Of a DNA stretch of 64,000 bases, positions 15,586 through 23,864 are shown piece by piece. A program made the translations under genes and the position numbers. Below the pieces are notes generated by a model. It did no database searches. It was not told the origin of the DNA and worked only from the letters and a program-made list of their open reading frames with translations. Where the stretch lies: assembly GCA_028873965.1 (NCBI GenBank), contig JAPPMU010000033.1, forward strand, positions 20,495-84,494. The letters are read 5' to 3'. How positions within the stretch are numbered: position 1 is the stretch's first letter; every line of letters begins with the position of its first letter. The DNA is from Chloroflexota bacterium. GTDB lineage: Bacteria; Chloroflexota; Dehalococcoidia; Lucifugimonadales; UBA3495.

Positions 15586-15661
15586 AGATTATCGCGGCCG
15601 CCGTGTATAATCGCGCGATGCTCCAATCGGCTTTTTCGCCCGTGGGCCGCGACGCCTGCGG

Positions 15662-16966
15662 ATGCCGGCTCCAGGCAACCCCGTGCTGAACGCGGCCCGC
15701 GCCCGCCTGCATTACGGCTGGGTGATATTCGTCCTGTCGCTGGGAAACCTCACCGTTGAGGGCGGCACGAAAAACAGCGAGGCCGTTTACTTCAACGCGC
15801 TGAAAGACGCTTTCGGTCGCAGCGCAACTTACACCTCGGCGGTATTTTCCCTGGCCGGCCTGATCGGCGCCGTCAGCGCGCCGCTGCTGGGCATCGTGCT
15901 GGACCGATGGGGCGCGCGTATCCTCTTCCCGGTGGCAGGGCTGTTCATCCTCTTTGGCTGGATTGCGTCCAGTTACACCACCGACCTGTGGCAGATGTTC
16001 ATCCTGTATAGCGTGTTTGCCGGGATCGGCCACACGGCCATTTCGTCGTTTTCGATGACCGCCACCGTCGCCCCCTGGTTCCCGCAAACGCGCGGCCGTA
16101 TGCTGGGTCTCGCCGATAGCGGCAATCCCATCGGACAGGCGATCTTTGCGCCGCTGGCCGGTACTCTAACCACGGCAGTAGGATGGCGGTGGGCCTACCG
16201 CATTTATGGCGTCATTTTCGCCGTGCTGATCGCGGTTCCCAACGGTTTGCTGCAACGCCGCCCTCCCGAATCTGCTCCAGTTCCACCAGCGAACGCAGCC
16301 GCGCCCCAACCTAAACCCGGCTCGCCAACTTCAAGCGCACATCCCGGCCGCGATGCGCGGGGGTCAGCGCCGACCCTGGGAAACTCCGTCCGCGACCCGG
16401 CGATGTGGCTGTTGGTATTAACCCGAGTGTTTGGCTCCACTGGAACGCAGATGATACGGGTCCACCTGGTCACCTTCTTCGTGCTGGCGGGCTACAGCGT
16501 GCAGACCGCGGCCAACACCCTGGGCGCCGTCGGGCTGGTGAGCGTGTTCGCTCGACCCCTGGTCGGGCTGGCCACTGACCGCTGGGGACGGGAATCGGTT
16601 TATACCGTCGGGATGACCGTGGCCGCCGGAGCCGTGCTCCTGGTGCTTTGGCTGGGCGACGGCCGGAGCTTCTGGCCCCTGGCCATTTACGTCGCCCTGG
16701 CGGGCATCACCGACGGCATCAGCGGCCTGATCATCGGCGCCAAGGCGGCGGACATCTTCCCCACCGAGACCCTGGGCACCGTGATGGGGTTCGTCGAGAT
16801 GGGCCGGGGAGCGGCGATTTTTCTGGGGCCGATCATAGCCGGCCTGATGTTCGACCTCCAGGGCGACTATGTGCAGGCGTTTATCCTGTCCGCGTTCCTG
16901 ACCGTGGCCTCGGTATGCGCCATGTGGATAGCGGATATCATCGGGCGCCGCCGCCGCGCCGCCTGA
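15662..16966 (+). CDS. MFS transporter
   Basis: A 434-residue, 12-helix major facilitator carrier. The N-terminal domain shows LHYGWVIFVLSLGNL, LGIVLDRWGARILFPVAG (loop 2-3 motif) and a central Pro/Ala-rich loop (about residues 200-240). The second half has LVGLATDRWGRESVYTVG and DIFPTETLGTVMGFVEMGRG, common in monocarboxylate-type MFS proteins. ATG 15662 keeps the conserved HYGW start near the N terminus. A TATAAT lies at 15604-15609, about 52 bases upstream. The substrate is not evident. It is not closely similar to the two paired MFS carriers at 38-43 kb. Confidence 0.83.
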   Translation: MPAPGNPVLNAARARLHYGWVIFVLSLGNLTVEGGTKNSEAVYFNALKDAFGRSATYTSAVFSLAGLIGAVSAPLLGIVLDRWGARILFPVAGLFILFGWIASSYTTDLWQMFILYSVFAGIGHTAISSFSMTATVAPWFPQTRGRMLGLADSGNPIGQAIFAPLAGTLTTAVGWRWAYRIYGVIFAVLIAVPNGLLQRRPPESAPVPPANAAAPQPKPGSPTSSAHPGRDARGSAPTLGNSVRDPAMWLLVLTRVFGSTGTQMIRVHLVTFFVLAGYSVQTAANTLGAVGLVSVFARPLVGLATDRWGRESVYTVGMTVAAGAVLLVLWLGDGRSFWPLAIYVALAGITDGISGLIIGAKAADIFPTETLGTVMGFVEMGRGAAIFLGPIIAGLMFDLQGDYVQAFILSAFLTVASVCAMWIADIIGRRRRAA

Positions 16967-16984
16967 GCCATACGTCAACCTGCT

Positions 16985-17012
16985 TGTTTGGCCCGCAATC
17001 CTTTGTTACAAT
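16985..17012 (+). promoter_or_regulatory. Promoter of the dienelactone hydrolase gene
   Basis: TTGTTT (16985-16990) and TACAAT (17007-17012) are 16 bases apart. The predicted start is about 93 bases before the ATG at 17112, leaving a 5' leader in which I see no riboswitch. Confidence 0.55.
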
Positions 17013-17111
17013 TCCGGCGCACGAAAGATACCTCTGGCGGGCGAGCGTGTTCTGCCACCGCCGAGCCGCCGTATCACTGGAGTTCGCGCAACCAATGGAG
17101 GAGGAAATACT

Positions 17112-17900
17112 ATGCCGTCGTTCTGGGAAAACATCCGAATGCCCGATCCTGAGGAGGACCGCGAGTCTGGCGCCAACATCGCTGAAGCCGGCGATATGGC
17201 CGCCTACGTCAGCTTCCCGCCGCCCAGCGCTGGCACCAGCCTGCCGGCCGTCATCGTCGTGCAGGAAGCCTTCGGCGCCAATCAGCATATCCAGCGGGTG
17301 GCCGACGGGTTCGCCGCTGCGGGTTACGTCGCCGTGGCTCCGGCCCTGTTCCACCGCAACGAGCGCAACCCCAACCCGATGTTGGGCTACACTCCTGAGG
17401 ACTTCGACGCCGCGATCAACACCTACATGCCCGCTCTAACCGGCCAGGGCATCATTGCTGACATCAACGCCACCGTTGATTACCTGCAGCGCACGTATCC
17501 GCGCACCCGGGGACAGAAGATCGGAATCGTCGGCTACTGCATGGGCGGTCGTGTGGTCTACCTGGCCGCCAGTTCCTGTGCCGGCCTCTCCGCGGGCGTA
17601 GTGTATTATGGCGGCGCTATTCTCGCCCCCTACAGTGACGGCGTGACCCCCATCGACGGCACCGCCAACATCAGCATCCCGCTGATGGGCAACTTCGGCG
17701 AGACCGACGGCAATCCGACCCCCGCCGACGTCTCTCAGATCGAAGCGGCGCTGGACGCGGCCGGCAAGTCCTACGACTTCAAGATGTATCCCGGGGCCGG
17801 CCACGGCTTCAACTGCGACGACCGTGACAGCTACAATCAGGCTGCCGCGGAAGACGCCCAGGCCCGCACCATCGCCTTCTTCAACGAGCACTTGAAGTAA
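17112..17900 (+). CDS. Dienelactone hydrolase family protein
   Basis: A 262-residue alpha/beta hydrolase. Classical members hydrolyse dienelactones in chloroaromatic degradation; others act on various esters. The triad is visible: Cys143 in GYCMGG, Asp199 in GETDG, and His231 in GAGHGF. Glu52 in VVQEAFGAN is the conserved residue that activates the cysteine. Length and motif spacing are normal. GGAGGAAATACT precedes ATG 17112. It is a single-gene unit with its own promoter and a strong hairpin after it. Confidence 0.9.
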   Translation: MPSFWENIRMPDPEEDRESGANIAEAGDMAAYVSFPPPSAGTSLPAVIVVQEAFGANQHIQRVADGFAAAGYVAVAPALFHRNERNPNPMLGYTPEDFDAAINTYMPALTGQGIIADINATVDYLQRTYPRTRGQKIGIVGYCMGGRVVYLAASSCAGLSAGVVYYGGAILAPYSDGVTPIDGTANISIPLMGNFGETDGNPTPADVSQIEAALDAAGKSYDFKMYPGAGHGFNCDDRDSYNQAAAEDAQARTIAFFNEHLK

Positions 17901-17927
17901 ATTCCCACCGTCTCGTCGCGGAGTGAG

Positions 17928-17957
17928 CGGCCCCCTTGCCGGAGCGCAGGGGGGCCG
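17928..17957 (+). terminator. GC-rich hairpin after dienelactone hydrolase
   Basis: CGGCCCCC (17928-17935) pairs with GGGGGCCG (17950-17957). It lies 28 bases after the stop codon but lacks a T-tract, so termination strength is uncertain. Confidence 0.45.
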
Positions 17958-18011
17958 TTAGCATGTTACTCAGGAACGATTTCCTCACGACGGTACCGCA
18001 GGGGTGTCCTC

Positions 18012-18260
18012 ATGGCTACATTGAAAGAGAACATCGCGGCTTACGAAGCCATGCAGAATGACCTGGAACTGGACTACTTCGGCAAGTGGGTGGTTTTCCA
18101 TAACGAGAAGATGGTGGGAAATTATGAAACATCCCAAGAGGCCGCCGAAGAGGCGATAGCCCTCATCAGCCAAGGCCCTTGTCTGGTCAGGAGAGTTGGG
18201 GCGCCTCCCTTGACGCTACCGCCCTATGTGCCATACAGGACGCTCAATGCCAACGATTGA
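18012..18260 (+). CDS. Small DUF5678-like protein
   Basis: An 82-residue soluble protein. The core YFGKWVVFHNEKMVGNYETS followed by EEAIALISQGPCLVRRVG resembles the DUF5678 pattern: an aromatic-Gly-Lys-Trp-Val start, a turn with Gly, an Ala/Glu-rich helix, then a final strand. Function unknown. It overlaps the next gene (ATG 18247) by 14 bases, so the two are translationally coupled. Pairing of such a protein with a small aspartic protease suggests a partner or substrate relationship, which is my inference. Confidence 0.6.
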   Translation: MATLKENIAAYEAMQNDLELDYFGKWVVFHNEKMVGNYETSQEAAEEAIALISQGPCLVRRVGAPPLTLPPYVPYRTLNAND

Positions 18261-18690
18261 ATGTGGAACCGCCGGCCAACCCGATTTGCTGGTGGGGCGC
18301 GGCCCAACTCTTCCAGTCCTGATTGGCCTCGATCACGACCTCATGATGGCCGCAGCCACTCGTACAGATGCGGCACGCGGCGCTTTGCCGGCTTTGTTAG
18401 ATACGGGATCCGACACTACCTGCATCGATTCCGACCTCGCGTACGCGCTGAATCTGCCGGTGGCTGACCAGAAAATCGTGTCCGGTGTACATGGACGGGG
18501 CTTGGTCAATCTTCACCTTGCCCGTATCTACATACCGGGGTTGGACGCCGTATTCTCCGGCGCTTTTGCTGGCGCGGGCTTGAAAGCCGGCGGCCAGCCA
18601 TACACTGCTATCTTGGGCCGGGACTTTCTACGCCACTTCCACTTGACTTACGACGGGCGCACCGGCGCGGTCACACTCAGCAACGACTGA
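18247..18690 (+). CDS. Retropepsin-like clan AA aspartic protease
   Basis: A 147-residue single-domain aspartic protease. The catalytic motif is LLDTGSDTTCID (about residues 50-61, Asp-Thr-Gly), with the flap-region and C-terminal hydrophobic-Gly motif AILGRDFLRHFHLTYD (about 118-133). Such enzymes act as homodimers, each subunit giving one Asp. ATG 18247 is chosen because it sits on the stop of the upstream gene; an in-frame ATG at 18226 would overlap more. No signal peptide, so it is cytoplasmic. Prokaryotic members are poorly characterised; the adjacent DUF5678-like protein is the obvious candidate partner. Confidence 0.8.
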   Translation: MPTIECGTAGQPDLLVGRGPTLPVLIGLDHDLMMAAATRTDAARGALPALLDTGSDTTCIDSDLAYALNLPVADQKIVSGVHGRGLVNLHLARIYIPGLDAVFSGAFAGAGLKAGGQPYTAILGRDFLRHFHLTYDGRTGAVTLSND

Positions 18691-18722
18691 GCCATATCAC
18701 TGCGGCGCGAGGACTGATTCCG

Positions 18723-20120
18723 TCATCCGCCCAGAGGGGATATTCCCCGCACCAGCCGCATGATGTCGTTCGCGGAAATGGCGATGACCAGGGCCAACAG
18801 GGCCACGAATCCGATCAGGTGGACCAGCCCCTCCTTGTCCGACGGCACCCGCTTGCCCCCCCGAATCCACTCGATGAAAACGAACAGCAGCCGGCCGCCG
18901 TCCAGCATCGGGATGGGGAGTATGTTCAAAATCGCCAGGTTGATGCTCAACAGGATTGCCACCAGAACCCACCCCTGGAGCCCGCCCTGACGGGTGACCT
19001 CGCCGGTAATCTGGGCGATGCCGATGGGCCCGCTCAGTTCCGGCCCCCGTCCGCCGCCGAACCAGCCGCGAATCTCCCTCCCCATCAGGGTCAGCATGTC
19101 CCAGGTGCTGGTGACCCCCAGGCGCGCCGCAGTCCAGGGCGGCTCGATGCGCCGGACCTCCTGCTGGTCCACTATGGAAAAGGTGATCCCGACCGCGCCC
19201 TGACCCGGCGGCGGGTCCACTCGCGGCGTTACCTGGGCCACCCTGGTTTGTCCGTCCCGTTCGACGACCCAGGTCATCTCGGTTCCGGCCGCGAGCCGGA
19301 CTTCCCGGGGCAACTCCTGCGGCGTCCCCGGCGGCCGGTCGCCCACCTGCACCACCCGGTCGCCGGGCATCAGGCCCGCGACCTCCGCCGGTGAATTCGG
19401 CGCGACCGACGTGATCTCCGCCGACCCGCCGACCATCTCGGTGTGCGGGATCATGAACATGATGGCGAACGCCACAATCGGGAACAGCGCGTTCATCGCC
19501 GACCCGGCCGCCAGCACGATTGCTCTCTGGCCCAGGCTTCTCCGCGCCAGGCTCCCCGGCGCGGCGGGGTTGTTCTCGCCCGACAGCCTGACGAAACCAC
19601 CCAGGGGAAGCCAGTTGACGGTGTAAATCATGTCGGCCAGGACGACGCGGTCGGGCAACACTTCTCGAACACGGCCCTCGTGACGCAGGAACTCGTCCGT
19701 CTGCACGTCGTCCAATCGTCTGCGGGCGGACTGCATCCCAAGTTCCGTATCCTGGGGTCGGCGTCCAAAGCCCGCCAATCCGGCCAGGGAGGCGAGGACT
19801 CCTCCGGCCCGGCCCGGCTCTCGCAGCTCGATGTAACGCGCAACGAGTTGCCCGTCCGCATTTTCACCGGACAGCACGCGAATCACCTGGCCCGGGCGAA
19901 TGGCGCCCATCACCCCATTGAGGCAAACCGTTGTGGGGCTCAGCAGCGTCTCGGTGCGGCCGGTGTAGATTCCGAAAGCCCGGGGCGGGTAACCGACGCC
20001 AAATTCGAGTACCTTGATCCCAAAAGCCCGGGCCGACCAGAAGTGCCCCAGCTCGTGCACCACCACCAGGAGCAGCAGCATCGGCACGAACGACGCCACC
20101 GCGATAATCCACGTGTCCAT
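18723..20120 (-). CDS. rseP: RseP-type site-2 protease (M50) with a large insertion
   Basis: A 465-residue membrane-embedded zinc protease that cuts membrane regulators and signal-peptide remnants. The active site is HELGH at residues 22-26, with the third ligand in PIPMLDGGRL (about 398-407). A PDZ domain is at about 225-310 (SVAPNSPAEVAGLMPGDRV). Between HELGH and the second conserved element LPLGGFVRLSG (171-181) lie about 145 residues, roughly 100 more than in E. coli RseP. The extra part (about 52-165) has many Arg/Glu and reads like a soluble beta domain. It follows dxr by 21 bases and is the last gene of the core operon. Confidence 0.92.
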   Translation of the reverse strand: MDTWIIAVASFVPMLLLLVVVHELGHFWSARAFGIKVLEFGVGYPPRAFGIYTGRTETLLSPTTVCLNGVMGAIRPGQVIRVLSGENADGQLVARYIELREPGRAGGVLASLAGLAGFGRRPQDTELGMQSARRRLDDVQTDEFLRHEGRVREVLPDRVVLADMIYTVNWLPLGGFVRLSGENNPAAPGSLARRSLGQRAIVLAAGSAMNALFPIVAFAIMFMIPHTEMVGGSAEITSVAPNSPAEVAGLMPGDRVVQVGDRPPGTPQELPREVRLAAGTEMTWVVERDGQTRVAQVTPRVDPPPGQGAVGITFSIVDQQEVRRIEPPWTAARLGVTSTWDMLTLMGREIRGWFGGGRGPELSGPIGIAQITGEVTRQGGLQGWVLVAILLSINLAILNILPIPMLDGGRLLFVFIEWIRGGKRVPSDKEGLVHLIGFVALLALVIAISANDIMRLVRGISPLGG

Positions 20121-20141
20121 AGTCCTGGCCCGCGTGGCCGG

Positions 20142-21269
20142 CTAATTCATCCCGCTGCTCACTATCTCGGCAGCGCGCAGGTTGGCCCAGCGGTCTGCTT
20201 CTACTATAGCATCCAGGTCGGGCGACGGCTGCGATACGTGCTCGCCCAGCACCCGCTCCACCAGCCGGTAGATGTCGGTGTAGCGGATGCTCCCGGCCAG
20301 GAAAGCCTGCACCGCCACTTCATCCGCGGCGCTGAGCACGGCGGGCATGGTTCCGCCCGTCTTGCCGGCGGAGACCGCCAGGTCAAAGCAGGGGAAGCGT
20401 TTCGGCTCCAGCGGCTCGAAGTCCAGGGACCAGGGAGCGCCAATGTCCAGGCGGGGTATCTCGTCGTTGGCAAAGCGCCGGGGGTGAAACAGCGCGTACT
20501 GTATGGGGAGACGCATGCTGGGCGGCCCCAACTGCGCCTTCACCGATCCGTCGTCGAACTCGACCATGGAATGTATGGTGCTCTGGGGGTGCACCACCAC
20601 GGCGATGTCTTCCCACGGCACGGAGAACAGCCAGTGGGACTCAATCACCTCGAAAGCCTTGTTCATCAGCGTGGCCGAGTCGATGGTGATCTTGTCGCCC
20701 ATACGCCAGGTCGGGTGTCTCAGCGCCTGCTCGGGGGTGACCGTGTCCAGTTCTTCCAGGGGCGTGCGGCGAAACGGGCCGCCGCTGGCGGTTATCATCA
20801 GCCGTCGGATATGGTTGTCTTCCCCCTGCAGGCACTGCCAGATGGCGCTGGGCTCGCTGTCCACGGGCAGGATCACTCCGTCATGTGCGGATTCCGCTTC
20901 CTTGAGGACCTGGCCCGCCATCACGATCGGTTCCTTGTTGGACAGCGCGACCTGCTTCCCCGCGTGCAGGGCGCTCAACGTGGGCGTCAGGCCAACCGCT
21001 CCCATCAACGCGACCATGACCTGGTCCACCTCGGGCAGCGACGCCATCTCGGCCATGGGCAGCATTTTCACGCCCTCGGGCAACTCCCCGGGCGGGTTGG
21101 AGCACCAGATGTAATCGGGAGCGAACTCCGCCGCCTGTTCCAGGAGCAGGGCGGTGTTGTTTCCCGCCGCCAGGCCAACCACCTGAAACTCGTTGCGGAA
21201 CGCCCGCACGATGTCCAGCGTTTGACGCCCGATGGATCCGGTAGATCCGAGTATGACTATGCGCCGCAT
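20142..21269 (-). CDS. dxr: 1-deoxy-D-xylulose-5-phosphate reductoisomerase
   Basis: A 375-residue enzyme of the MEP isoprenoid pathway, converting DXP to MEP with NADPH. The NADPH loop ILGSTGSIGRQTLDIVRAF is at the N terminus. Metal and substrate motifs follow: LPVDSEPSAIWQCLQG, the flexible-loop region ITASGGPFRRTP, and HPTWRMGDKITIDSATLMNK with FEVIESHWLF. HPQSTIHSMVEFDDGS is the C-terminal signature. ATG 21269 gives the family's normal N terminus; the longer open frame upstream has no domain. It sits between cdsA and rseP, the common bacterial order. Confidence 0.97.
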   Translation of the reverse strand: MRRIVILGSTGSIGRQTLDIVRAFRNEFQVVGLAAGNNTALLLEQAAEFAPDYIWCSNPPGELPEGVKMLPMAEMASLPEVDQVMVALMGAVGLTPTLSALHAGKQVALSNKEPIVMAGQVLKEAESAHDGVILPVDSEPSAIWQCLQGEDNHIRRLMITASGGPFRRTPLEELDTVTPEQALRHPTWRMGDKITIDSATLMNKAFEVIESHWLFSVPWEDIAVVVHPQSTIHSMVEFDDGSVKAQLGPPSMRLPIQYALFHPRRFANDEIPRLDIGAPWSLDFEPLEPKRFPCFDLAVSAGKTGGTMPAVLSAADEVAVQAFLAGSIRYTDIYRLVERVLGEHVSQPSPDLDAIVEADRWANLRAAEIVSSGMN

Positions 21270-21289
21270 GTGTTCGCTTCCGGGTCGGT

Positions 21290-22324
21290 TTAAGGGGTAC
21301 TCACGGCTGCCAGGATGTACACCGCGATTAAGGACGGAAGAAGGCTGTCCAACCGATCCAGCATCCCGCCGTGGCCGGGAAACAGGTTGCCTGAGTCCTT
21401 GGCGTCGGCCAACCGCTTGATTTTGGATTCGATCAGATCGCCTATGGGCGATACGGCGCCTAAAATAACACCGATTACCGCCAGGTGCCAAATCTCCAGC
21501 CGCAGGGGAAACAGCGCTCCGAGCACAACCGCGGCGATAACCGCGAACAGCATTCCGCCAGCCGTTCCCTCCCACGTTTTCCCCGGGCTGATGGTGGAGG
21601 CCATTCGATGCCGCCCGATGAGACGCCCCACGGCGTAGGCGCCCGTGTCCGCCGCATAAACGGTGAGGATCGCTAGGAGGAGCCACCAGCACCCGGTTTC
21701 CGTGAGGACCGTCAATTCCCGGGCGAAATCGGACCCAATAATGTCCGGCAGCAGCCAGACCCCAGCGTCGTCGGCCGAGACCTGATAAACCGACTCGAAC
21801 GCTTCGCCAAGACCGTCATCTTCGATGTGCGGCGGAACCGATATAGGAGGCGCCGGTTCTTCGACTTTCGCTCGCCACAGGCCGGGCAGCCCGTCGATTC
21901 CTCGGAGGGCCGTCGCAGACGCCAAGGCTCCTCCGATGTACACGGGCGACAACACCAGATAACACGCCGCCGTTATGGGTCGCCGCCCGTGCCATGCGGC
22001 GATCATCCACAGCCCGGCCACGATTACGCCGGCGATGCATATGCCCAGCGCCGCCCACCCGAAGTCCTCGGGCCGCACCGCCAGCTCACCGGCCAATACC
22101 AGGGCCACTGCCCACGTTCCGCCCAGCAGCAACGGAAGGGGCGTGTCGCCGCTGTCATCGTCCTCCGGTATCGGCTCGCGAGCCGGAAGCAGCCGGTACG
22201 CTTCTCTGACGCCAATAACTGCGGCGGCCGCCGCCAGGAGGGTAATCCAGGGCGGGCCGAACCAGATGCATGCCAACACCACCGGCACGCCCACCAGGGC
22301 AGTCAGAACCCGGTGGAGCAGCAC
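21290..22324 (-). CDS. cdsA: Phosphatidate cytidylyltransferase
   Basis: A 344-residue integral membrane enzyme forming CDP-diacylglycerol from phosphatidic acid and CTP. The C-terminal signature is complete: GRHRMASTISPGKTWEGTAGG, then ESKIKRLADAKDSGNLFPGHGG and LDRLDSLL. Several membrane helices precede it, starting RVLTALVGVPVVLACIW. GTG 22324 is selected: it lies 5 bases after the uppS stop and GGAG is 9 bases before it, whereas the longer open frame would run through uppS. A hydrophilic stretch around residues 130-175 (rich in Pro and Glu) makes it longer than typical CdsA. Confidence 0.93.
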   Translation of the reverse strand: MLLHRVLTALVGVPVVLACIWFGPPWITLLAAAAAVIGVREAYRLLPAREPIPEDDDSGDTPLPLLLGGTWAVALVLAGELAVRPEDFGWAALGICIAGVIVAGLWMIAAWHGRRPITAACYLVLSPVYIGGALASATALRGIDGLPGLWRAKVEEPAPPISVPPHIEDDGLGEAFESVYQVSADDAGVWLLPDIIGSDFARELTVLTETGCWWLLLAILTVYAADTGAYAVGRLIGRHRMASTISPGKTWEGTAGGMLFAVIAAVVLGALFPLRLEIWHLAVIGVILGAVSPIGDLIESKIKRLADAKDSGNLFPGHGGMLDRLDSLLPSLIAVYILAAVSTP

Positions 22325-22329
22325 CCGCT

Positions 22330-23094
22330 TTACGCTCCGGAGGGATGGTCCTGGATGTCCAGGGAGCCGAATCGTCTCTGCCTTTGACCGTAAGCGCTCA
22401 GTGCGCGATCCAAATCGTCGGCGCCCAGGTCCGGCCAAAGCACCGGCGTGTGGTAGTACTCGCTGTAGGCCGCCTGCCAGATCAAGAAATTGCTGAGCCT
22501 TTGCTCGCCGCCGGTGCGAATTATCAAGTCCGGATCCGGGCATCCATCGGTGTAGAGGTACGCGCCGAACATCGCCTCGTCCACGTCCTCCGGAACCACG
22601 CCGTCGGCCAGCATCCGCCGAACCGCCTGCAGGATCTCCTCCCGGCCGCCGTAATTGAAAGCGATGTTGACCGTGATGCCGTCGTTGTGACTGGTGACGG
22701 CCTGCGCCTGTCGTATCGATTCCTGGAGCGCGGGGTCCAACGGGCTCATGTCGCCGAGATGGACCAACTTTACCCCTGCCTGGTGCAGCTCCCGGGTCTG
22801 CGGCTCGATCTGTTCCGCCAGGATCGACATCAGGCTGTCCACTTCATCGGTGGGCCGCCGCCAGTTCTCCGTCGAAAAGGCGTAGAGCGTAACCACCCGA
22901 ACGCCGCGTTGCGCCAGCAGCTCGACGACCCGCGGGATGTTGCCCACCCCGCGCTGGTGTCCCGCGGTACGGGGGAGCCCCTGGCGCTCCGCCCAGCGTC
23001 CGTTGCCGTCCATGATGATGGCTACATGGCGGGGCACGGGACCAGCGTCGCGGTTCGAACCGGCGCTCTGGGAGACGCTATCGGCGGTGGGCAA
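22330..23094 (-). CDS. uppS: Isoprenyl transferase (undecaprenyl diphosphate synthase)
   Basis: A cis-prenyltransferase making the C55 lipid carrier for cell wall synthesis. PRHVAIIMDGNGRWAERQG carries the catalytic Asp and diphosphate-binding residues. FSTENWRRP, NIAFNYGGREEI and DPDLIIRTGGEQRLSNFLIWQAAYSE are the other conserved regions. The start is uncertain. TTG 23094 gives 254 residues, the normal length; GTG 23037 would also work. A longer reading to 23256 overlaps the upstream DUF2283-like gene and adds residues unlike the family. No good ribosome site precedes either start, so coupling to the upstream gene is possible. Confidence 0.93.
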   Translation of the reverse strand: MPTADSVSQSAGSNRDAGPVPRHVAIIMDGNGRWAERQGLPRTAGHQRGVGNIPRVVELLAQRGVRVVTLYAFSTENWRRPTDEVDSLMSILAEQIEPQTRELHQAGVKLVHLGDMSPLDPALQESIRQAQAVTSHNDGITVNIAFNYGGREEILQAVRRMLADGVVPEDVDEAMFGAYLYTDGCPDPDLIIRTGGEQRLSNFLIWQAAYSEYYHTPVLWPDLGADDLDRALSAYGQRQRRFGSLDIQDHPSGA

Positions 23095-23152
23095 GAGTCG
23101 GTATGCGGAAAAATCTGCGTTAACGGCGGCCGGTTGTATGGTATTTGCGTCG

Positions 23153-23467
23153 TCAGCTCTGCGCGGCGACGGCAACCGACGGCGGCTCCCGCCGGACGCC
23201 GTACTTGGCCAGGATTGCGTCCACGAAAGGTTTGAGAACCGTTTCGGCAGCGTCAATCTGGATGCTCACCGGCGACGCATCATTTACGTTGTTATCCGCT
23301 TCCGGATCCTCATCGGTGAATACGACAACCCACCGCGCGATTTCCTCGCCCATGCGGGCGGGCTGACCGTTGCTGATATAGAGCGTTTGGGTTTCAGGGC
23401 TGTACTTTACGTCAGCGTTGGGCAGAGTTTCCCAGCCAGCCTCGGATAAGCCTACGGAATTTCCCAC
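23153..23467 (-). CDS. DUF2283-like putative antitoxin
   Basis: A 104-residue protein. VKYSPETQTLYISNGQPARM, then a basic/acidic strand pair ending WVVVFTDEDPEAD and SPVSIQIDAAE, matches the DUF2283 pattern (a short beta-rich domain with D-x-E/Q-T-x-x-L-Y-I). Members of that family commonly accompany small toxin-like genes. The start is GTG 23467 with GGAGG 6 bases upstream, overlapping the preceding gene by 16 bases, so the pair is translationally coupled. It sits inside the core operon just before uppS. The role as antitoxin is inferred from family and context. Confidence 0.6.
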   Translation of the reverse strand: MGNSVGLSEAGWETLPNADVKYSPETQTLYISNGQPARMGEEIARWVVVFTDEDPEADNNVNDASPVSIQIDAAETVLKPFVDAILAKYGVRREPPSVAVAAQS

Positions 23468-23781
23468 GGTCGTCCTCCATACACCCTTGCCAACTGTTTT
23501 CTATGGTAGGCGGTCAAAAACTCACCCGTTTCCGGATCTCCGACAAATACAACCATTATCCACTGTTGGGACTCTGGCACACGCCCAGTGATAACAGTCC
23601 GGCGCTCTCCGTCTGGAGTGTAGATCTCGTACCTCTCATAAGGTTCGGCGATGATGCGCATGATCCATTCCGGGCGCACGCTGCCATGTCGTTGCGGCAT
23701 TGTTTCGCCATGACCGGGGGTTTTCGGCATCTCATCAAATGCCCGGCGCAGTCTGGCATTCTCCCCCGCTTCGTCACTCAT
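23452..23781 (-). CDS. Small RelE/DUF4258-like putative toxin
   Basis: A 109-residue protein. The core RPEWIMRIIAEPYERYEIY, followed by GERRTVITGRVPESQQWIMV and the end FVGDPETGEFLTAYHRKQ, has the layout of small RNase-like toxin folds: a helix with W/I, then three or four strands, then basic residues near the C terminus. It resembles the DUF4258 type that pairs with DUF2283. ATG 23781 lies 83 bases after the frr stop. Together with the overlapping DUF2283-like gene it forms a toxin-antitoxin-like cassette in the middle of a ribosome/lipid operon. Toxicity is not demonstrated by the sequence. Confidence 0.5.
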   Translation of the reverse strand: MSDEAGENARLRRAFDEMPKTPGHGETMPQRHGSVRPEWIMRIIAEPYERYEIYTPDGERRTVITGRVPESQQWIMVVFVGDPETGEFLTAYHRKQLARVYGGRPWEIP

Positions 23782-23864
23782 GGCGCGTATCTGCTGACGT
23801 TCACATGATCAAGCAAACGAAGGGCAAACGGAACAACCCTGCGTCAGAGCCGGTTTCTCTGGGG

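Noticed and set aside
15618..15689. 24-codon ORF starting 8 bases after a TATAAT
   Set aside because: It overlaps the MFS gene in another frame and has no recognisable sequence; the TATAAT more simply serves the MFS gene at 15662.
23094..23256. N-terminal extension of uppS to 23256
   Set aside because: The extension overlaps the DUF2283-like gene, begins with TTG and does not resemble isoprenyl transferases.
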